From Prolixibacteraceae bacterium (lineage in GTDB: Bacteria; Bacteroidota; Bacteroidia; Bacteroidales; Prolixibacteraceae), in the NCBI GenBank assembly GCA_019459525.1, contig JAIBEY010000061.1, positions 19,199-83,198 on the forward strand: 64,000 nucleotides of DNA, read 5' to 3'. The notes beneath the pieces are model-generated. The model worked only from the letters and a program-made list of their open reading frames with translations, did not search any database and had not been told where the DNA came from. Shown in pieces: positions 1-9,612 of the stretch (its first letter is position 1; each line of letters opens with the position of its first letter). The position numbers and the translations under genes were made by a program.

Positions 1-1223
1 ACTTTACTGTGCGTAAAGCCTGCCTTATAGAAGTAAATTTTCACTCCAGCCTCGAGCAATTCCTCGATGTACGAATTGGTTCCCCATTTGGGCGTTATGG
101 CATCAGACAAACCCGGAACAATAATCCGGACATCAATCCCCCCCAATGCCGAAGTCTTTAGTGCCGTTACAATATCGGCGGTGGGCATCAGGTAGGGTGT
201 CGAAATGTACACATAGTCGGTTGCCGATGCGATAGCCGCAAAATAGGCTTGCCCGATGCTTTCCCAGTCAGAGTCGGGGCCGCTGGCAACCATCTGCACC
301 AGCTTGCCGTTACCCACTTCAAAAGGTTTAAAATAGTTATCGCCTTTCAGTATTTCTTTGGAAACAAAGTACCAGTCGGCCATAAAAATGATTTGTAAAG
401 CAGTTGCCCCGCCGCCAATAACTTTCAGGTGGGTGTCGCGCCAGGGACCAATGCCGCGAACGCCATCCTGATAACGGTCGGCAAAATTTAATCCTCCAAC
501 AAAGGCGGTGTCTCCATCAACCACCAGAATTTTCCGATGATTGCGGTAGTTCACTTTTGAAGTAAGCATAGGGTAACGTACCCGCATAAAACAATCGACC
601 TTAACTCCGGCATCAGACATGGTTTTGAGCCATTTTCGTTTTAGCTCCCAGCTACCCACATCGTCGTAAATAAATCGCACCTCAACGCCTTCGCGTGCTT
701 TCTGTATGAGCAGTTCACGCAGGTAATTCCCGATTTTATCGTCCTCAACAATGTAATATTCCAGGTGAACGTGATGAGTTGCCTGTTCAATTGCCCTGAA
801 GATTTCCGGAAAAGTTTCATCTCCGTTGCGTAAAATCATTATTTCGTTGTTGTTGGTTAAAATGGCATTCGAGTTGGAAAGCAACAGATTCATTAAATGT
901 CGCTTGGAATAGAGCCGGCCTCCAATCTGAAATTGATTATCGGGGAGGTTATCTAACTGTTCCAGTGTCAGTTTTCGAAGTTTCTCCAAATCTTTCAGCC
1001 CTTTGCGCGAATACATTTTGTTTTTGCGGTATTCCTGCCCGAAAAAAAGATAAAACACAATTCCGGCGAAAGGCAATAAAACCAAAACCAAAATCCAGCT
1101 AATGGTTTTTACCGGATTCCGGTTTTCAAGAATAATAAGTATGGCAATAAAAACAACCGTCAAAAAATAAAGGATGGTCACCAGACTTGGCATTGATTTC
1201 CATATGTCGAATAAAATAGCCAT
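1..1223 (-). CDS. cls: Cardiolipin synthase (phospholipase D family), cut by the window edge
   Basis: Membrane enzyme that joins phosphatidylglycerol head groups to make cardiolipin. Read on the minus strand from the ATG at 1223, the protein starts MAILFDIWKSMPSLVTILYF and has two N-terminal hydrophobic segments (about residues 13-33 and 40-60), as in bacterial ClsA-type proteins. The first HKD motif is complete (HRKILVVDGDTAFVGG, HxKx4D). The frame stays open to base 1 and ends in FTHSK, which is the beginning of the second HKD motif, so only the last part of the C-terminal PLD domain is missing. About 407 codons are visible, against roughly 480 for the family. It is followed upstream by a short gap and ribD on the same strand. 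Confidence 0.9.
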   Translation of the reverse strand, partial: MAILFDIWKSMPSLVTILYFLTVVFIAILIILENRNPVKTISWILVLVLLPFAGIVFYLFFGQEYRKNKMYSRKGLKDLEKLRKLTLEQLDNLPDNQFQIGGRLYSKRHLMNLLLSNSNAILTNNNEIMILRNGDETFPEIFRAIEQATHHVHLEYYIVEDDKIGNYLRELLIQKAREGVEVRFIYDDVGSWELKRKWLKTMSDAGVKVDCFMRVRYPMLTSKVNYRNHRKILVVDGDTAFVGGLNFADRYQDGVRGIGPWRDTHLKVIGGGATALQIIFMADWYFVSKEILKGDNYFKPFEVGNGKLVQMVASGPDSDWESIGQAYFAAIASATDYVYISTPYLMPTADIVTALKTSALGGIDVRIIVPGLSDAITPKWGTNSYIEELLEAGVKIYFYKAGFTHSK

Positions 1224-1378
1224 GCGTAATTGGGGTTGATTTGAGAAGACTAAAATTCACGAAAAATAGACATAAAAGCAAGTAAAAATTGTCAGAACAC
1301 GATTATAAAGATTGAATGATCGAAAGGAATCGAGGAAAATATACATTGTAAATGATTTGGACTGACAATCCTGCATAA

Positions 1379-2416
1379 TCATACATTTCTCAGCACATGC
1401 AATTTGCAGTCGTCCAGTTTTTCGAAGCCAATGGTTTCTCCGGAAATGTGCGGCGCAATAACGCCTTTGCCAAAAAACTGGTTGCCAGTGTACACGAAAG
1501 CTTCGTCCCACAAGCCCGATTTCAGGAAGCTGTTCAGCAGCTTGCTTCCTCCTTCAACAATTACCGAGAGAATATCCTGATGATAGAGTTCAGAAAGTAA
1601 TTGCGGTAAGATTTCCTGGCTAAAATCGAGGGTAATGTATTTCAGGTTTTCCGATCCCGCTTTCTCCTGATGGGTAAAAACCCAAGTTGGCGCTGACTGG
1701 TCGAAAAGGTGCAGGTTCGATTCTAACCTTCCGGTTCGGTCAATAACCATCCGGATAGGCTGATTGCCTGTCCATTCGCGCACGGTGAGCGCCGGGTTAT
1801 CGAACTTGGCGGTGTCGGTTCCGATCAAAATGGCCGATTCTTCAGAGCGCTGTTTGTGCACCAACCTTTTCGACAGGGCATTGGTAATCCATGTAGGATG
1901 CAAATATTCCGTACGGTCGGTGTCAATAAATCCATCGAGCGTTTGCGCCCATTTCAGCAAAATATAGGGGCGTTTTTTCTCATGAAAAGTAAAAAATCGG
2001 CGGTTCAGTTCACGGCATTCCTTTTCGAGTAGGCCAACTTCAACCTCAATTCCTGCTTTTTGCATCCGTTCGATGCCCTTGCCAGCCACTTTTGCAAACG
2101 GATCAACCGTCCCGATAACTACTCTGGGGATACGATTCTCAATAATCAGATCGGAACAGGGTGGTGTTTTCCCGAAATGGGCACAAGGTTCGAGCGAAAC
2201 ATACAGGGTTGATTGAGTCAACAATTCCGGATTTTTAACCGAACGGATTGCGTTAACCTCGGCATGTGCCTGTCCGTATTTTTCGTGAAATCCTTCACCA
2301 ATAATTGTTCCTTCGTGCACAATTACACAGCCAACCATGGGGTTAGGAGCTACATCTCCCATACCAAGGAGTGCCAGGTGGAGGCAACGTTGCATGAAAA
2401 AATCCGGAGTACTCAT
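1379..2416 (-). CDS. ribD: Bifunctional riboflavin biosynthesis deaminase/reductase
   Basis: Carries out two successive riboflavin steps in the cytosol: deamination of the pyrimidine ring, then NADPH-dependent reduction of the ribosyl side chain. The N-terminal deaminase half has the zinc motif HAEVNAI and CAHFGKTPPC; the C-terminal half has the reductase signatures (LLKWAQTLDGFI, SVIVEGGSKLLNSFL). It is 345 aa, close to the family norm. The frame is open further upstream, but the ATG at 2416 (MSTPDFFMQRCL) is chosen because family homology starts there and the upstream codons would run into the divergent prmC promoter and coding region. It is divergent from prmC with a 36-bp gap. Confidence 0.93.
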   Translation of the reverse strand: MSTPDFFMQRCLHLALLGMGDVAPNPMVGCVIVHEGTIIGEGFHEKYGQAHAEVNAIRSVKNPELLTQSTLYVSLEPCAHFGKTPPCSDLIIENRIPRVVIGTVDPFAKVAGKGIERMQKAGIEVEVGLLEKECRELNRRFFTFHEKKRPYILLKWAQTLDGFIDTDRTEYLHPTWITNALSKRLVHKQRSEESAILIGTDTAKFDNPALTVREWTGNQPIRMVIDRTGRLESNLHLFDQSAPTWVFTHQEKAGSENLKYITLDFSQEILPQLLSELYHQDILSVIVEGGSKLLNSFLKSGLWDEAFVYTGNQFFGKGVIAPHISGETIGFEKLDDCKLHVLRNV

Positions 2417-2428
2417 CGGCGAAAAAAT

Positions 2429-2445
2429 TAACTTTGCCAAAAATA
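2429..2445. promoter_or_regulatory. Divergent -7 elements between ribD and prmC
   Basis: The short gap holds two Bacteroidota-type -7 motifs pointing in opposite directions: TAACTTTG (2429-2436) for prmC and, on the minus strand, TATTTTTG (2445-2438) for ribD. Both fit TAnnTTTG. I do not see a convincing -33 TTTG for either, so this is a motif-based inference. Confidence 0.45.
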
Positions 2446-2452
2446 ACAATAA

Positions 2453-3304
2453 ATGAAGGCAGGTATTGCATCTATCCGAAAAGAATTGGCAGGAATCTAT
2501 CAGGCAGAAGAAATTGAAAGCTTGATTTTCCTGATTTTTGAAAAGGTAAAAGGATATACGCGCACGCAATTTTTGCTTGCTAAAGATGAAATCCTGTGCG
2601 AAGAAGACCGATCGGAAATAGGGACGATGGTTGCCCGCCTTAAAAACCACGAACCCATTCAATATATTCTGGGTGAAACGGAGTTTTTCGGATTACCATT
2701 TTATGCCGTTCCGGGAGTTTTAATACCGCGCCCCGAAACCGAAGAGTTGGTGCAATGGATTATTCAGGAGAATAAACTTACCCGCCCAACCATACTGGAC
2801 ATGGGAACCGGGAGTGGCTGTATTGCAGTTTCCCTCCGGAAAAACATTCCGGAATCGGTAGTTCTGGCTTGCGATATTTCGCCGGTTTGTATCGAAACAG
2901 CCCGGCGAAATGCAGATTTAAATTCGGTAGCAATTACTGTTTTAACGTACGATATTCTGAGAAATTCACCGGGAATAAGCTTTCCTGAACTGGATGTTGT
3001 GGTGAGTAACCCTCCATATGTGAGGGAAATGGAGCGGTTACAGATGGAGCGGAACGTACTGGAATACGAGCCCGGGCTTGCTCTGTTTGTACCTGATAAT
3101 GATCCGTTGATTTTTTATTCACAAATTGCTGATTTTGCCCGGAAGAACCTTAAGCATAATGGCCGTTTATACTTCGAGATTAACGAAGCTTTGGGAAAAG
3201 AATGTTCGGAAATGCTACATGAAAAAGGCTTCTCGGCTATTCGGATTAAAAAGGACATTCACGGTAAAGACCGGATGATTGGTTGTTCGTATCTCCGGGA
3301 ATAA
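2453..3304 (+). CDS. prmC: Peptide chain release factor N5-glutamine methyltransferase
   Basis: Methylates the glutamine of the GGQ motif in release factors RF1/RF2, using S-adenosylmethionine. The 283-aa protein has the N-terminal helical PrmC domain (about 1-85), then a class I SAM fold with DMGTGSGCIAVSL (SAM loop) and the catalytic NPPYV motif typical of N-methyltransferases acting on amide nitrogens. RPETEELV before the SAM loop is also characteristic of PrmC. Length matches the family. Divergent from ribD; followed by 158 bp without a gene. Confidence 0.95.
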   Translation: MKAGIASIRKELAGIYQAEEIESLIFLIFEKVKGYTRTQFLLAKDEILCEEDRSEIGTMVARLKNHEPIQYILGETEFFGLPFYAVPGVLIPRPETEELVQWIIQENKLTRPTILDMGTGSGCIAVSLRKNIPESVVLACDISPVCIETARRNADLNSVAITVLTYDILRNSPGISFPELDVVVSNPPYVREMERLQMERNVLEYEPGLALFVPDNDPLIFYSQIADFARKNLKHNGRLYFEINEALGKECSEMLHEKGFSAIRIKKDIHGKDRMIGCSYLRE

Positions 3305-3403
3305 GCGCTATCAGTATGTATTAATCGAAAATATTTCGTTTGTAAAAATTACTCGTAATGCCTCTGGCAAGGTTTTGCCGGGCTTTTTCAGGCATTAAAT
3401 TTA

Positions 3404-3411
3404 TATATTTG
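3404..3411 (+). promoter_or_regulatory. Candidate -7 promoter element before the EEP gene
   Basis: TATATTTG fits the Bacteroidota TAnnTTTG consensus and lies 51 bp before the start of the next gene. No TTTG stands at the expected 19-21-nt spacing upstream, so only the -7 part is supported. Confidence 0.35.
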
Positions 3412-3462
3412 TAATAGGCGCAGGCAACTCACCCTGATTCCGGAACTTAAACCCTAAATGAT

Positions 3463-4530
3463 TTGAAACAGTTTTTTGTATATACGCTTCTGCTCTTTAA
3501 TCTTATAGCTGTATTTGCATTAGGCATTGCTTCCATATCAGTATACCTGAGTCCGGAAAAACTGTGGTTTGTTTCCCTGTTTGGGATAGCCTATCCTTAT
3601 TTGCTTGTGGTAAACCTGATTTTTGTTGTGTTGTGGATACTTGTTAAACCATGGTTTACCCTCATTTCCATCGTTGTAATTTTAGCTGGATATAAACATG
3701 TGGGCAATTATTTGCAGTTTTCGGGCAGGCAAACCAATGAAAGAGGCGTGCGGATTACCAGTTACAATGTGAAATATTTTATGGGATCGAATGATTTTCC
3801 GTCGAAAGAAAATGCCGATCATATCCTGAATTTTCTTCGGCAAAACAATGCGGATATTATTTGTTTGCAGGAAGTGAGGTTGAATAAACGTCAGATCTTC
3901 GACATCTCAGACCATAAACTGGCTCAAATTAAGCATATGCAGCTCGCGCACAGCAGTTACGCTGGCGGGCAATTAACCCTGACCCGGTTTCCTATTCTTT
4001 TCATGGGCGAAATCAGGTTTAAAAACTCCGGAAACATGATTATTTATACCGATATTCTGATGAATTCGGACACAGTACGGGTTTTCAACTGTCATTTGCA
4101 ATCGTACCGACTCGGGAAAAGGGAAATAAATACCATCGATTCTATTGATTTTAATAACGATGAACGGACCAAGGCCAAATTTATGGAGTTGGGCGGAAAA
4201 TTCAGGAAGGCGCAGATTAAAAGAGCCGAGCAAGCTGCAACCCTTCGCGAATATATTGATGATAGTCCTTACCCGGTGATTGTTTGCGGCGATTTTAATG
4301 ATACTCCGGTTTCGTTTACTTACCGCACGGTAAGAGGTAATCTGGAAGACTCGTTTACCCAATCGGGCAAGGGAACGGCAAATACGTATAACGGCAAATT
4401 GCCTTCATTCCGAATCGATTACATTTTGCACAGCTCTAAATACGACAGTTATAATTTCGAGGTCTCTACCTTGAATCATTCCGATCATTACCCGATTAGC
4501 TGCGATTTGTTTCCGGCAGAAAAAGAGTAA
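3463..4530 (+). CDS. Membrane-anchored endonuclease/exonuclease/phosphatase family protein
   Basis: A 355-aa protein with three hydrophobic N-terminal segments (roughly residues 3-27, 33-58, 62-80), followed by an EEP domain (DNase I/exonuclease III/inositol-phosphatase fold). EEP signatures in order are TSYNVKYF, DIICLQEVR (metal-binding Glu), VICGDFNDTP and the catalytic LNHSDHYPI. The domain probably faces the periplasm; its substrate (nucleic acid, phospholipid or sugar phosphate) cannot be read from the sequence. The start is TTG at 3463. The nearest ATG (3458) is in another frame and stops after two codons (ATG ATT TGA), overlapping the TTG. Confidence 0.85.
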   Translation: MKQFFVYTLLLFNLIAVFALGIASISVYLSPEKLWFVSLFGIAYPYLLVVNLIFVVLWILVKPWFTLISIVVILAGYKHVGNYLQFSGRQTNERGVRITSYNVKYFMGSNDFPSKENADHILNFLRQNNADIICLQEVRLNKRQIFDISDHKLAQIKHMQLAHSSYAGGQLTLTRFPILFMGEIRFKNSGNMIIYTDILMNSDTVRVFNCHLQSYRLGKREINTIDSIDFNNDERTKAKFMELGGKFRKAQIKRAEQAATLREYIDDSPYPVIVCGDFNDTPVSFTYRTVRGNLEDSFTQSGKGTANTYNGKLPSFRIDYILHSSKYDSYNFEVSTLNHSDHYPISCDLFPAEKE

Positions 4531-4531
4531 A

Positions 4532-4547
4532 CAGTTTCAGTGATCAG
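4532..4547. repeat. Short dispersed repeat CAGTTTCAGTGATCAG
   Basis: Found immediately after the stop codon of the EEP gene. Near-identical sequence recurs after the stop codons at 21668-21684 and 23681-23697. It is too short to classify. Confidence 0.5.
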
Positions 4548-5473
4548 AACAACCGCTTGCGTTTCAGGAGATAAGTATAAAGCACGTGCCTGAAGTCTTC
4601 GTTAATATCTGCTTCGGCCAGATCAATATGGTATTGTCCGCAGCGAACGCGCATTTCTTCGAAATAGGCCGATATGGCTTTTTGGTAATTGGCCTTCATG
4701 TCGTGTGGCGCAAATTTGATGTGATCGCCCGATTCCAAATCGACAAAACGAAATGGTTGGTTCCTGAAATCGAACTCCCGCTCCTGGCGGTGATCGGTAA
4801 CATTAAAAAGCAGGACTTCGTGCTTGTTGTATTTCAGGTGTTGCAGGGCTTCGAACAAGGCATCGGTATTTTCCTGTTCTATCAGGTCGCTAAAAAGGAT
4901 AACCAACGAACGTTTATGAATATTCTCGGCAATCATGTGCAAGGCATCAACTGTGTTGGTCTTTTTGTGCACCAGGGTTTGTTCCTGATTCAGGAGATTG
5001 GCTAACTGATTGTATAGTAAATCAATATGCACGGAAGACAAACGTGCCTGAGCGTGAAACTCTACCTCGTCGGAGAAAAGTGAAAGACCCACAGCATCGC
5101 GCTGTTTTCGGAGCAAATAAATGATGGCAGCCGCAGAATATACCGAAAATGCCAGCTTATTTACTTTTGACGGTTTCCCTTTTTCGTAAGGGAAAAGCAT
5201 GGAGGATGAGGTGTCGATGACCAATTGACAGCGCAGGTTGGTTTCTTCTTCGTACTGTTTTACAAACAAGCGATCGGTGCGGGCAAATAACCTCCAGTCA
5301 ATATGTTTGGTCGATTCGCCCGTGTTATATAACCGGTGTTCTGCAAATTCAACCGAAAAACCATGGAAGGGGCTCCGGTGCAGTCCGGTAATAAAACCTT
5401 CCACCACCTCTTTGGAGATAAGTTCGAGGTTATCGAATTGCTGAAACTGCTGTATGTCGAATAGATTGTTCAA
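4544..5473 (-). CDS. DUF58 family protein with a vWA-like fold
   Basis: A 309-aa cytosolic protein of the DUF58 family. The conserved family segment is visible (GESTKHIDWRLFARTDRLFV, residues about 52-71), followed by a von Willebrand A-like MIDAS motif DTSSSM. DUF58 proteins usually sit beside a MoxR-type AAA+ ATPase and help mature or assemble other proteins; no MoxR gene is in this window, so the partner would have to be elsewhere. The gene is separated from the upstream thioredoxin by a strong terminator, so it probably has its own promoter. Confidence 0.85.
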   Translation of the reverse strand: MNNLFDIQQFQQFDNLELISKEVVEGFITGLHRSPFHGFSVEFAEHRLYNTGESTKHIDWRLFARTDRLFVKQYEEETNLRCQLVIDTSSSMLFPYEKGKPSKVNKLAFSVYSAAAIIYLLRKQRDAVGLSLFSDEVEFHAQARLSSVHIDLLYNQLANLLNQEQTLVHKKTNTVDALHMIAENIHKRSLVILFSDLIEQENTDALFEALQHLKYNKHEVLLFNVTDHRQEREFDFRNQPFRFVDLESGDHIKFAPHDMKANYQKAISAYFEEMRVRCGQYHIDLAEADINEDFRHVLYTYLLKRKRLF

Positions 5474-5542
5474 GAATCACGAATTAATCATTACAGGCAA
5501 AAATAGTCATTCATTAAAGAACCGAAACCTTCTAAAAATAAA

Positions 5543-5575
5543 AAAGGCATAAGAAAAATAAGTTCTTATGCCTTT
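5543..5575 (-). terminator. Terminator after trxA
   Basis: A perfect 13-bp inverted repeat (AAAGGCATAAGAA / TTCTTATGCCTTT) with a 7-nt loop, followed on the minus strand by a T-rich run. It lies 21 bp after the trxA stop and separates dnaE-trxA from the DUF58 gene. Confidence 0.85.
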
Positions 5576-5595
5576 CTCCTTCCTGAAGATATCTC

Positions 5596-5913
5596 TTAAA
5601 GAATACTGTCAACTTTGGACGCCAGTGTTGTTTTAGGCGCTGCCCCAACATGTTTTTCGACAACAACACCATCTTTAAAGAATAAAATAGTAGGAATATT
5701 ACGGATGCCGAATTTAGAAGCAATACCTGGATTGCTGTCAACATCTACTTTTCCTACAATCAATCTTCCGGCGTAATCGTCAGCAAGTTCGTTAACAATA
5801 GGACCAACCATGCGGCATGGGCCGCACCATTCAGCCCAAAAATCAACAAGAACCGGCTTATCCGACTGAAGAACCAATTCTTCAAAATTTGCATCATTAA
5901 TTTCTAAAGCCAT
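5596..5913 (-). CDS. trxA: Thioredoxin
   Basis: Small cytosolic protein disulfide reductase, recycled by thioredoxin reductase. It is 105 aa with the canonical active site FWAEWCGPCRMVGP, the cis-proline motif RNIPTILFF, and a C-terminal Lys-rich helix, all at standard spacing. The start is taken as the ATG at 5913 (MALEINDANFEELV). Codons are open 16 residues further upstream, but these run into the promoter and back toward the dnaE stop, and typical thioredoxins start here. It lies 57 bp after dnaE and has its own promoter at the end of that gene. Confidence 0.96.
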   Translation of the reverse strand: MALEINDANFEELVLQSDKPVLVDFWAEWCGPCRMVGPIVNELADDYAGRLIVGKVDVDSNPGIASKFGIRNIPTILFFKDGVVVEKHVGAAPKTTLASKVDSIL

Positions 5914-5960
5914 CGTTTTATATTTTATGTGTGAATACTGTAACAAACCCAAAATCATCA

Positions 5961-5991
5961 CAAAATTAGCCTAATTAATTTTAAAAGCAAG
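5961..5991 (-). promoter_or_regulatory. Promoter for trxA
   Basis: On the minus strand, CTTG (5991-5988), 19 nt, then TAATTTTG (5968-5961) fits the Bacteroidota -33/-7 pattern (TTTG-N19/21-TAnnTTTG) with one mismatch in the -33. It overlaps the 3' end of dnaE, so trxA can be transcribed independently. Confidence 0.55.
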
Positions 5992-8900
5992 ATCATCGCG
6001 TTTTTCAAAATAGGCAAGCAACTCGTCGGTAATTTCTATTCGGGTATTCCTTGAAAACAGATTAACAACCATATTTGTTTCGAGATCAAAAATATCAAAT
6101 CTCAATAACGATTTTCCTTTACTGTTTAATGTAAGCCGCTCTAAATCAGAAATTATTTCGCCAGTTAATGCCGAAAGCGGAATTTTAACAGTAATACTCT
6201 TAAAATATTTCTCGCGAATTTCTTCCATCAACTCTATGCGGTTTACTTTAAATTCGAGCTGGTCGCCGCCAAACCGGTTCTGAACCGTGCCCCTAACCAT
6301 CAGGAAAAGTCCGGGTTTGCAGTATTTGCCGAATTCGACGTAGTCTTTCGCAAAAAAGAACATTTTATACGAATCAGTATAGTCGGTTAAAACCATGTAG
6401 CAAAATGGTTTTCCGTTTTTACTGAACGACTCGCGGGCTTCGGTCACCATCCCGGCAAAAGTCATTTCGCGCCCTTTCAACGGCTCAATATTGTTGTTCA
6501 GGTCTTTAAACGAAACATCTTTGGTAACCAGCGTTTTTATCTCAATTTTGTATTTATCCAACGGGTGCGAGGTCAGGTAAACGCCTACCAGGCTTCGTTC
6601 CTTTTCGAGCAAAACCAGATCGGCCCATTCGGGAACCATCGCCGGCTCGGGCTTTTGGACAGATTGCGTTGACATCATTTCGCCAAAAAGCGAAAGTGTC
6701 GCATTGTTACTTTCGTATTGCATCTTACTTCCGTAGCGGGTCAGTTTCTCGATAAAACTCTGGTCGTTTTCGTCGGGAGCAAAATACTGGCTGCGGGTGT
6801 GTTTTTTGAACGAGTCGAATGCGCCTGCCATGGCCAGCGCTTCAAGGTTCTTTTTATTAACCGATTGAAGGTTCACCCGTTCCACAAAATCGTAAATATC
6901 TTTGAATTCGCCATTCTTGCGGGCTTTGATGATATCCTGAACAGCACCTTCGCCAACGCCTTTAATCGCAGCCATTCCAAAGCGGATATTGCCTGCTTTG
7001 TTTACCGTAAACTTAGCGTAGCTTTCACTTACATCAGGACCTAGTACATTCATATTCATGCGCTTGCATTCTTCCATCAGCTTCGTGATTTCAGTGATGT
7101 TGCTGAGGTTTCGGCTCATGTTGGCTGCCATGAATTCGGCTGGGTAATGAGCTTTCAGGTAACCCGTTTGGTAAGCCACCGCGGCATAACAAACCGAGTG
7201 CGATTTATTAAACGCGTAACTGGCAAAAGCTTCCCAGTCTTTCCAGATTTTGTCGATCAGCTTGCCCGGATCTTTGCCCCCTTCGGTGCAGCCTTCAATA
7301 AACTTTGGGTTAGCCAGGCAGCCGTCGTGAAACTTCACTTTTAACTTATCCATCATGGCTATAAGCTTCTTACCCATCGCTTTACGGAGCGAATCGGAAT
7401 CGCCGCGGGTAAATCCGCCCAATGCCCTTGACTGAAGCATTACCTGTTCCTGGTAAACCGTAATTCCGTAGGTATCTTTGAGGTAAGGTTCCATCAGCGG
7501 AGAATCGTATTCAATTTTCTCCTGACCATGTTTTCGTTTGATGAACGACGGAATGTACTCCATTGGCCCCGGACGGTACAAGGCATTCATGGCCACCAAA
7601 TCCTCAAAACGGTTCGGTTTCAGGTTTCGTAAGTGTTTTTTCATTCCGGGCGACTCGAACTGGAAGATCCCGGTGGTATCACCGTTACTGAAAAGCTCGA
7701 AAGTGAGCGGATCGTTCTCGGGAAGATGATCCATATCTATGGTTATTCCGCGCGAAAGTTTAATATTTTCGATGGTCTCTTTGATGATGGAGAGGGTTTT
7801 CAGTCCCAGAAAGTCCATCTTAAGCAGGCCAATATCTTCCACAAAATGGCCGTCATATTGCGTGGTCAGGAGGTTGTCGTCGTCCTTGGTAGGCATCACC
7901 GGTATATGGTCGGTCAGCGGATCGCGGCTGATTAAAATCCCGCAGGCGTGAATACCGGTCTGACGAACCGAACCTTCGAGCGTTTGCGCAAACTTCAGGG
8001 TTGTGCGAATCAGTTCGTTGGGGGAATTCAACTCCTGTTTCAACTCCGGACTATCTTTAAACGCAATGTTAAAATTCATCTTCGGGGCATCAGGAACCAG
8101 TTTGGTTAAACGGTCGGCTTCCTGAAGTGGTAATTTCAACACCCGCGCCACATCTTTGATGGCCGATTTGGTAGCCATGGTCCCGAAAGTACAGATGTGT
8201 GCCACCTTATCTGCCCCATATTTATTGGTTACATAGTCGAGTACTTTCTGGCGGCCGTCATCATCAAAGTCGATATCCACGTCGGGCATCGAAATACGGT
8301 CGGGGTTCAGGAACCGTTCGAACAGCAAATCGTATCGCATTGGGTCGATGTTGGTAATCCCAACACAATACGAAACTACCGATCCGGCAGCCGAACCACG
8401 GCCTGGCCCAACCAAAACGTCCATCCGGCGCGCTTCGTTAATGAAATCCTGAACAATGAGGAAATACCCCGGGAAACCCATCTTTTTAATGGTACTCAAT
8501 TCAAATTCGATACGCTCGCGCACGTCGTCCGAAAATGGCTCCCCGTAGCGCAGTTTGGCACCTTCCCAAGCCAGGTGCGACAGGTAGTCGGCTTCAAATT
8601 TAACCCTGATGACCTTATCGTATCCGCCAATCGAATCGTACCAAAATTGGGTAAATTCTTCAAGTAGCATTTCTTCGGTAAACCGGCTCCGGTAATCATC
8701 TTCTTTCCCAAAATCTTCAGGAATCGGGAAAACCGGCATGATAGGAGAAGAATTCAGGTTATAGGCCTCAATTTTATCGTTGATTTCCTGAGTATTGGCC
8801 AGGGCTTCGGGCACATCGGCAAACAAAGCGTTCATTTCGGCGGTGGTCTTAAACCACTCCTGCTTGGTATAGCGCATCCGGGTAGGGTCGTCCAAATCCT

Positions 8901-9612
8901 TGCCGGTATTCAAACAGATGAGCAAATCGTGCGCATCGGCATCTTCCTGATTGATGAAATGACTATCGTTGGTGCAGATTACCTTCACCTCATGCTTTTT
9001 GGCCAGTTCCAGAATCTTGGCATTTACCAGCACCTGATTCTCGTAAACATTCTGCCTCATCTCGGGCAATTCAGAAGGATGGCGCTGCAATTCGAGATAG
9101 AAATCTTCGCCAAAAATGGATTTGAACCACTGAATGGTATCCTCGGCATCCTTCATGTTTCCGGCCATGATATGCTGCGGAACTTCGCCTCCCAGACAGG
9201 CTGAGGAAACAATCAATCCTTCGCTGTATTTTTCCAGAATCTCTTTATCGATACGTGGTTTGTAGTAAAAACCTTCGGTATAAGCCAACGAAACCAACTT
9301 GAGCAGGTTGCGGTAGCCCACCAGATTTTTAGCCAGCAGAATAAGGTGGTATCCCGAACGGTCAACCTTCGCATCTTTCTTGTTGTGGCGCGATTGTTCG
9401 GCCACATATGTTTCGCATCCAATGATGGGCTTAATGCCTTCTTTTTTGCACACATCGTAAAACTCTTTGGAGCCAAACATGTTGCCGTGATCGGTAAGCG
9501 CCAACGCAGTCATGCCATCGCCTTTAGCTTTAGCAATCAGCCCGCGAACACTGGCCGCACCATCCAGAATGGAATATTGTGAGTGAACATGTAGATGTGT
9601 AAAAGGAATCAT
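5971..9612 (-). CDS. dnaE: DNA polymerase III alpha subunit
   Basis: Catalytic subunit of the replicative polymerase. At 1213 aa it is a normal-length DnaE. The N-terminal PHP domain starts HLHVHSQYSILDG with LTDHGNMFG, metal-binding residues retained. The palm domain carries GPGRGSAAGS (401-410) and the catalytic PDVDIDFDD (442-450), followed by fingers, a helix-hairpin-helix region (AAIKGVGEGAVQDI) and a C-terminal OB fold (about 1000-1090). The intact PHP metal ligands suggest that it may still have the PHP-linked exonuclease activity seen in some DnaE proteins; this is inference. ATG at 9612 leads straight into the PHP motif. Confidence 0.97.
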   Translation of the reverse strand: MIPFTHLHVHSQYSILDGAASVRGLIAKAKGDGMTALALTDHGNMFGSKEFYDVCKKEGIKPIIGCETYVAEQSRHNKKDAKVDRSGYHLILLAKNLVGYRNLLKLVSLAYTEGFYYKPRIDKEILEKYSEGLIVSSACLGGEVPQHIMAGNMKDAEDTIQWFKSIFGEDFYLELQRHPSELPEMRQNVYENQVLVNAKILELAKKHEVKVICTNDSHFINQEDADAHDLLICLNTGKDLDDPTRMRYTKQEWFKTTAEMNALFADVPEALANTQEINDKIEAYNLNSSPIMPVFPIPEDFGKEDDYRSRFTEEMLLEEFTQFWYDSIGGYDKVIRVKFEADYLSHLAWEGAKLRYGEPFSDDVRERIEFELSTIKKMGFPGYFLIVQDFINEARRMDVLVGPGRGSAAGSVVSYCVGITNIDPMRYDLLFERFLNPDRISMPDVDIDFDDDGRQKVLDYVTNKYGADKVAHICTFGTMATKSAIKDVARVLKLPLQEADRLTKLVPDAPKMNFNIAFKDSPELKQELNSPNELIRTTLKFAQTLEGSVRQTGIHACGILISRDPLTDHIPVMPTKDDDNLLTTQYDGHFVEDIGLLKMDFLGLKTLSIIKETIENIKLSRGITIDMDHLPENDPLTFELFSNGDTTGIFQFESPGMKKHLRNLKPNRFEDLVAMNALYRPGPMEYIPSFIKRKHGQEKIEYDSPLMEPYLKDTYGITVYQEQVMLQSRALGGFTRGDSDSLRKAMGKKLIAMMDKLKVKFHDGCLANPKFIEGCTEGGKDPGKLIDKIWKDWEAFASYAFNKSHSVCYAAVAYQTGYLKAHYPAEFMAANMSRNLSNITEITKLMEECKRMNMNVLGPDVSESYAKFTVNKAGNIRFGMAAIKGVGEGAVQDIIKARKNGEFKDIYDFVERVNLQSVNKKNLEALAMAGAFDSFKKHTRSQYFAPDENDQSFIEKLTRYGSKMQYESNNATLSLFGEMMSTQSVQKPEPAMVPEWADLVLLEKERSLVGVYLTSHPLDKYKIEIKTLVTKDVSFKDLNNNIEPLKGREMTFAGMVTEARESFSKNGKPFCYMVLTDYTDSYKMFFFAKDYVEFGKYCKPGLFLMVRGTVQNRFGGDQLEFKVNRIELMEEIREKYFKSITVKIPLSALTGEIISDLERLTLNSKGKSLLRFDIFDLETNMVVNLFSRNTRIEITDELLAYFEKRDDLAFKIN

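Noticed and set aside
6718..9582. Several plus-strand open frames of 60-156 codons opposite dnaE
   Set aside because: Antisense shadows of the well-supported dnaE frame.
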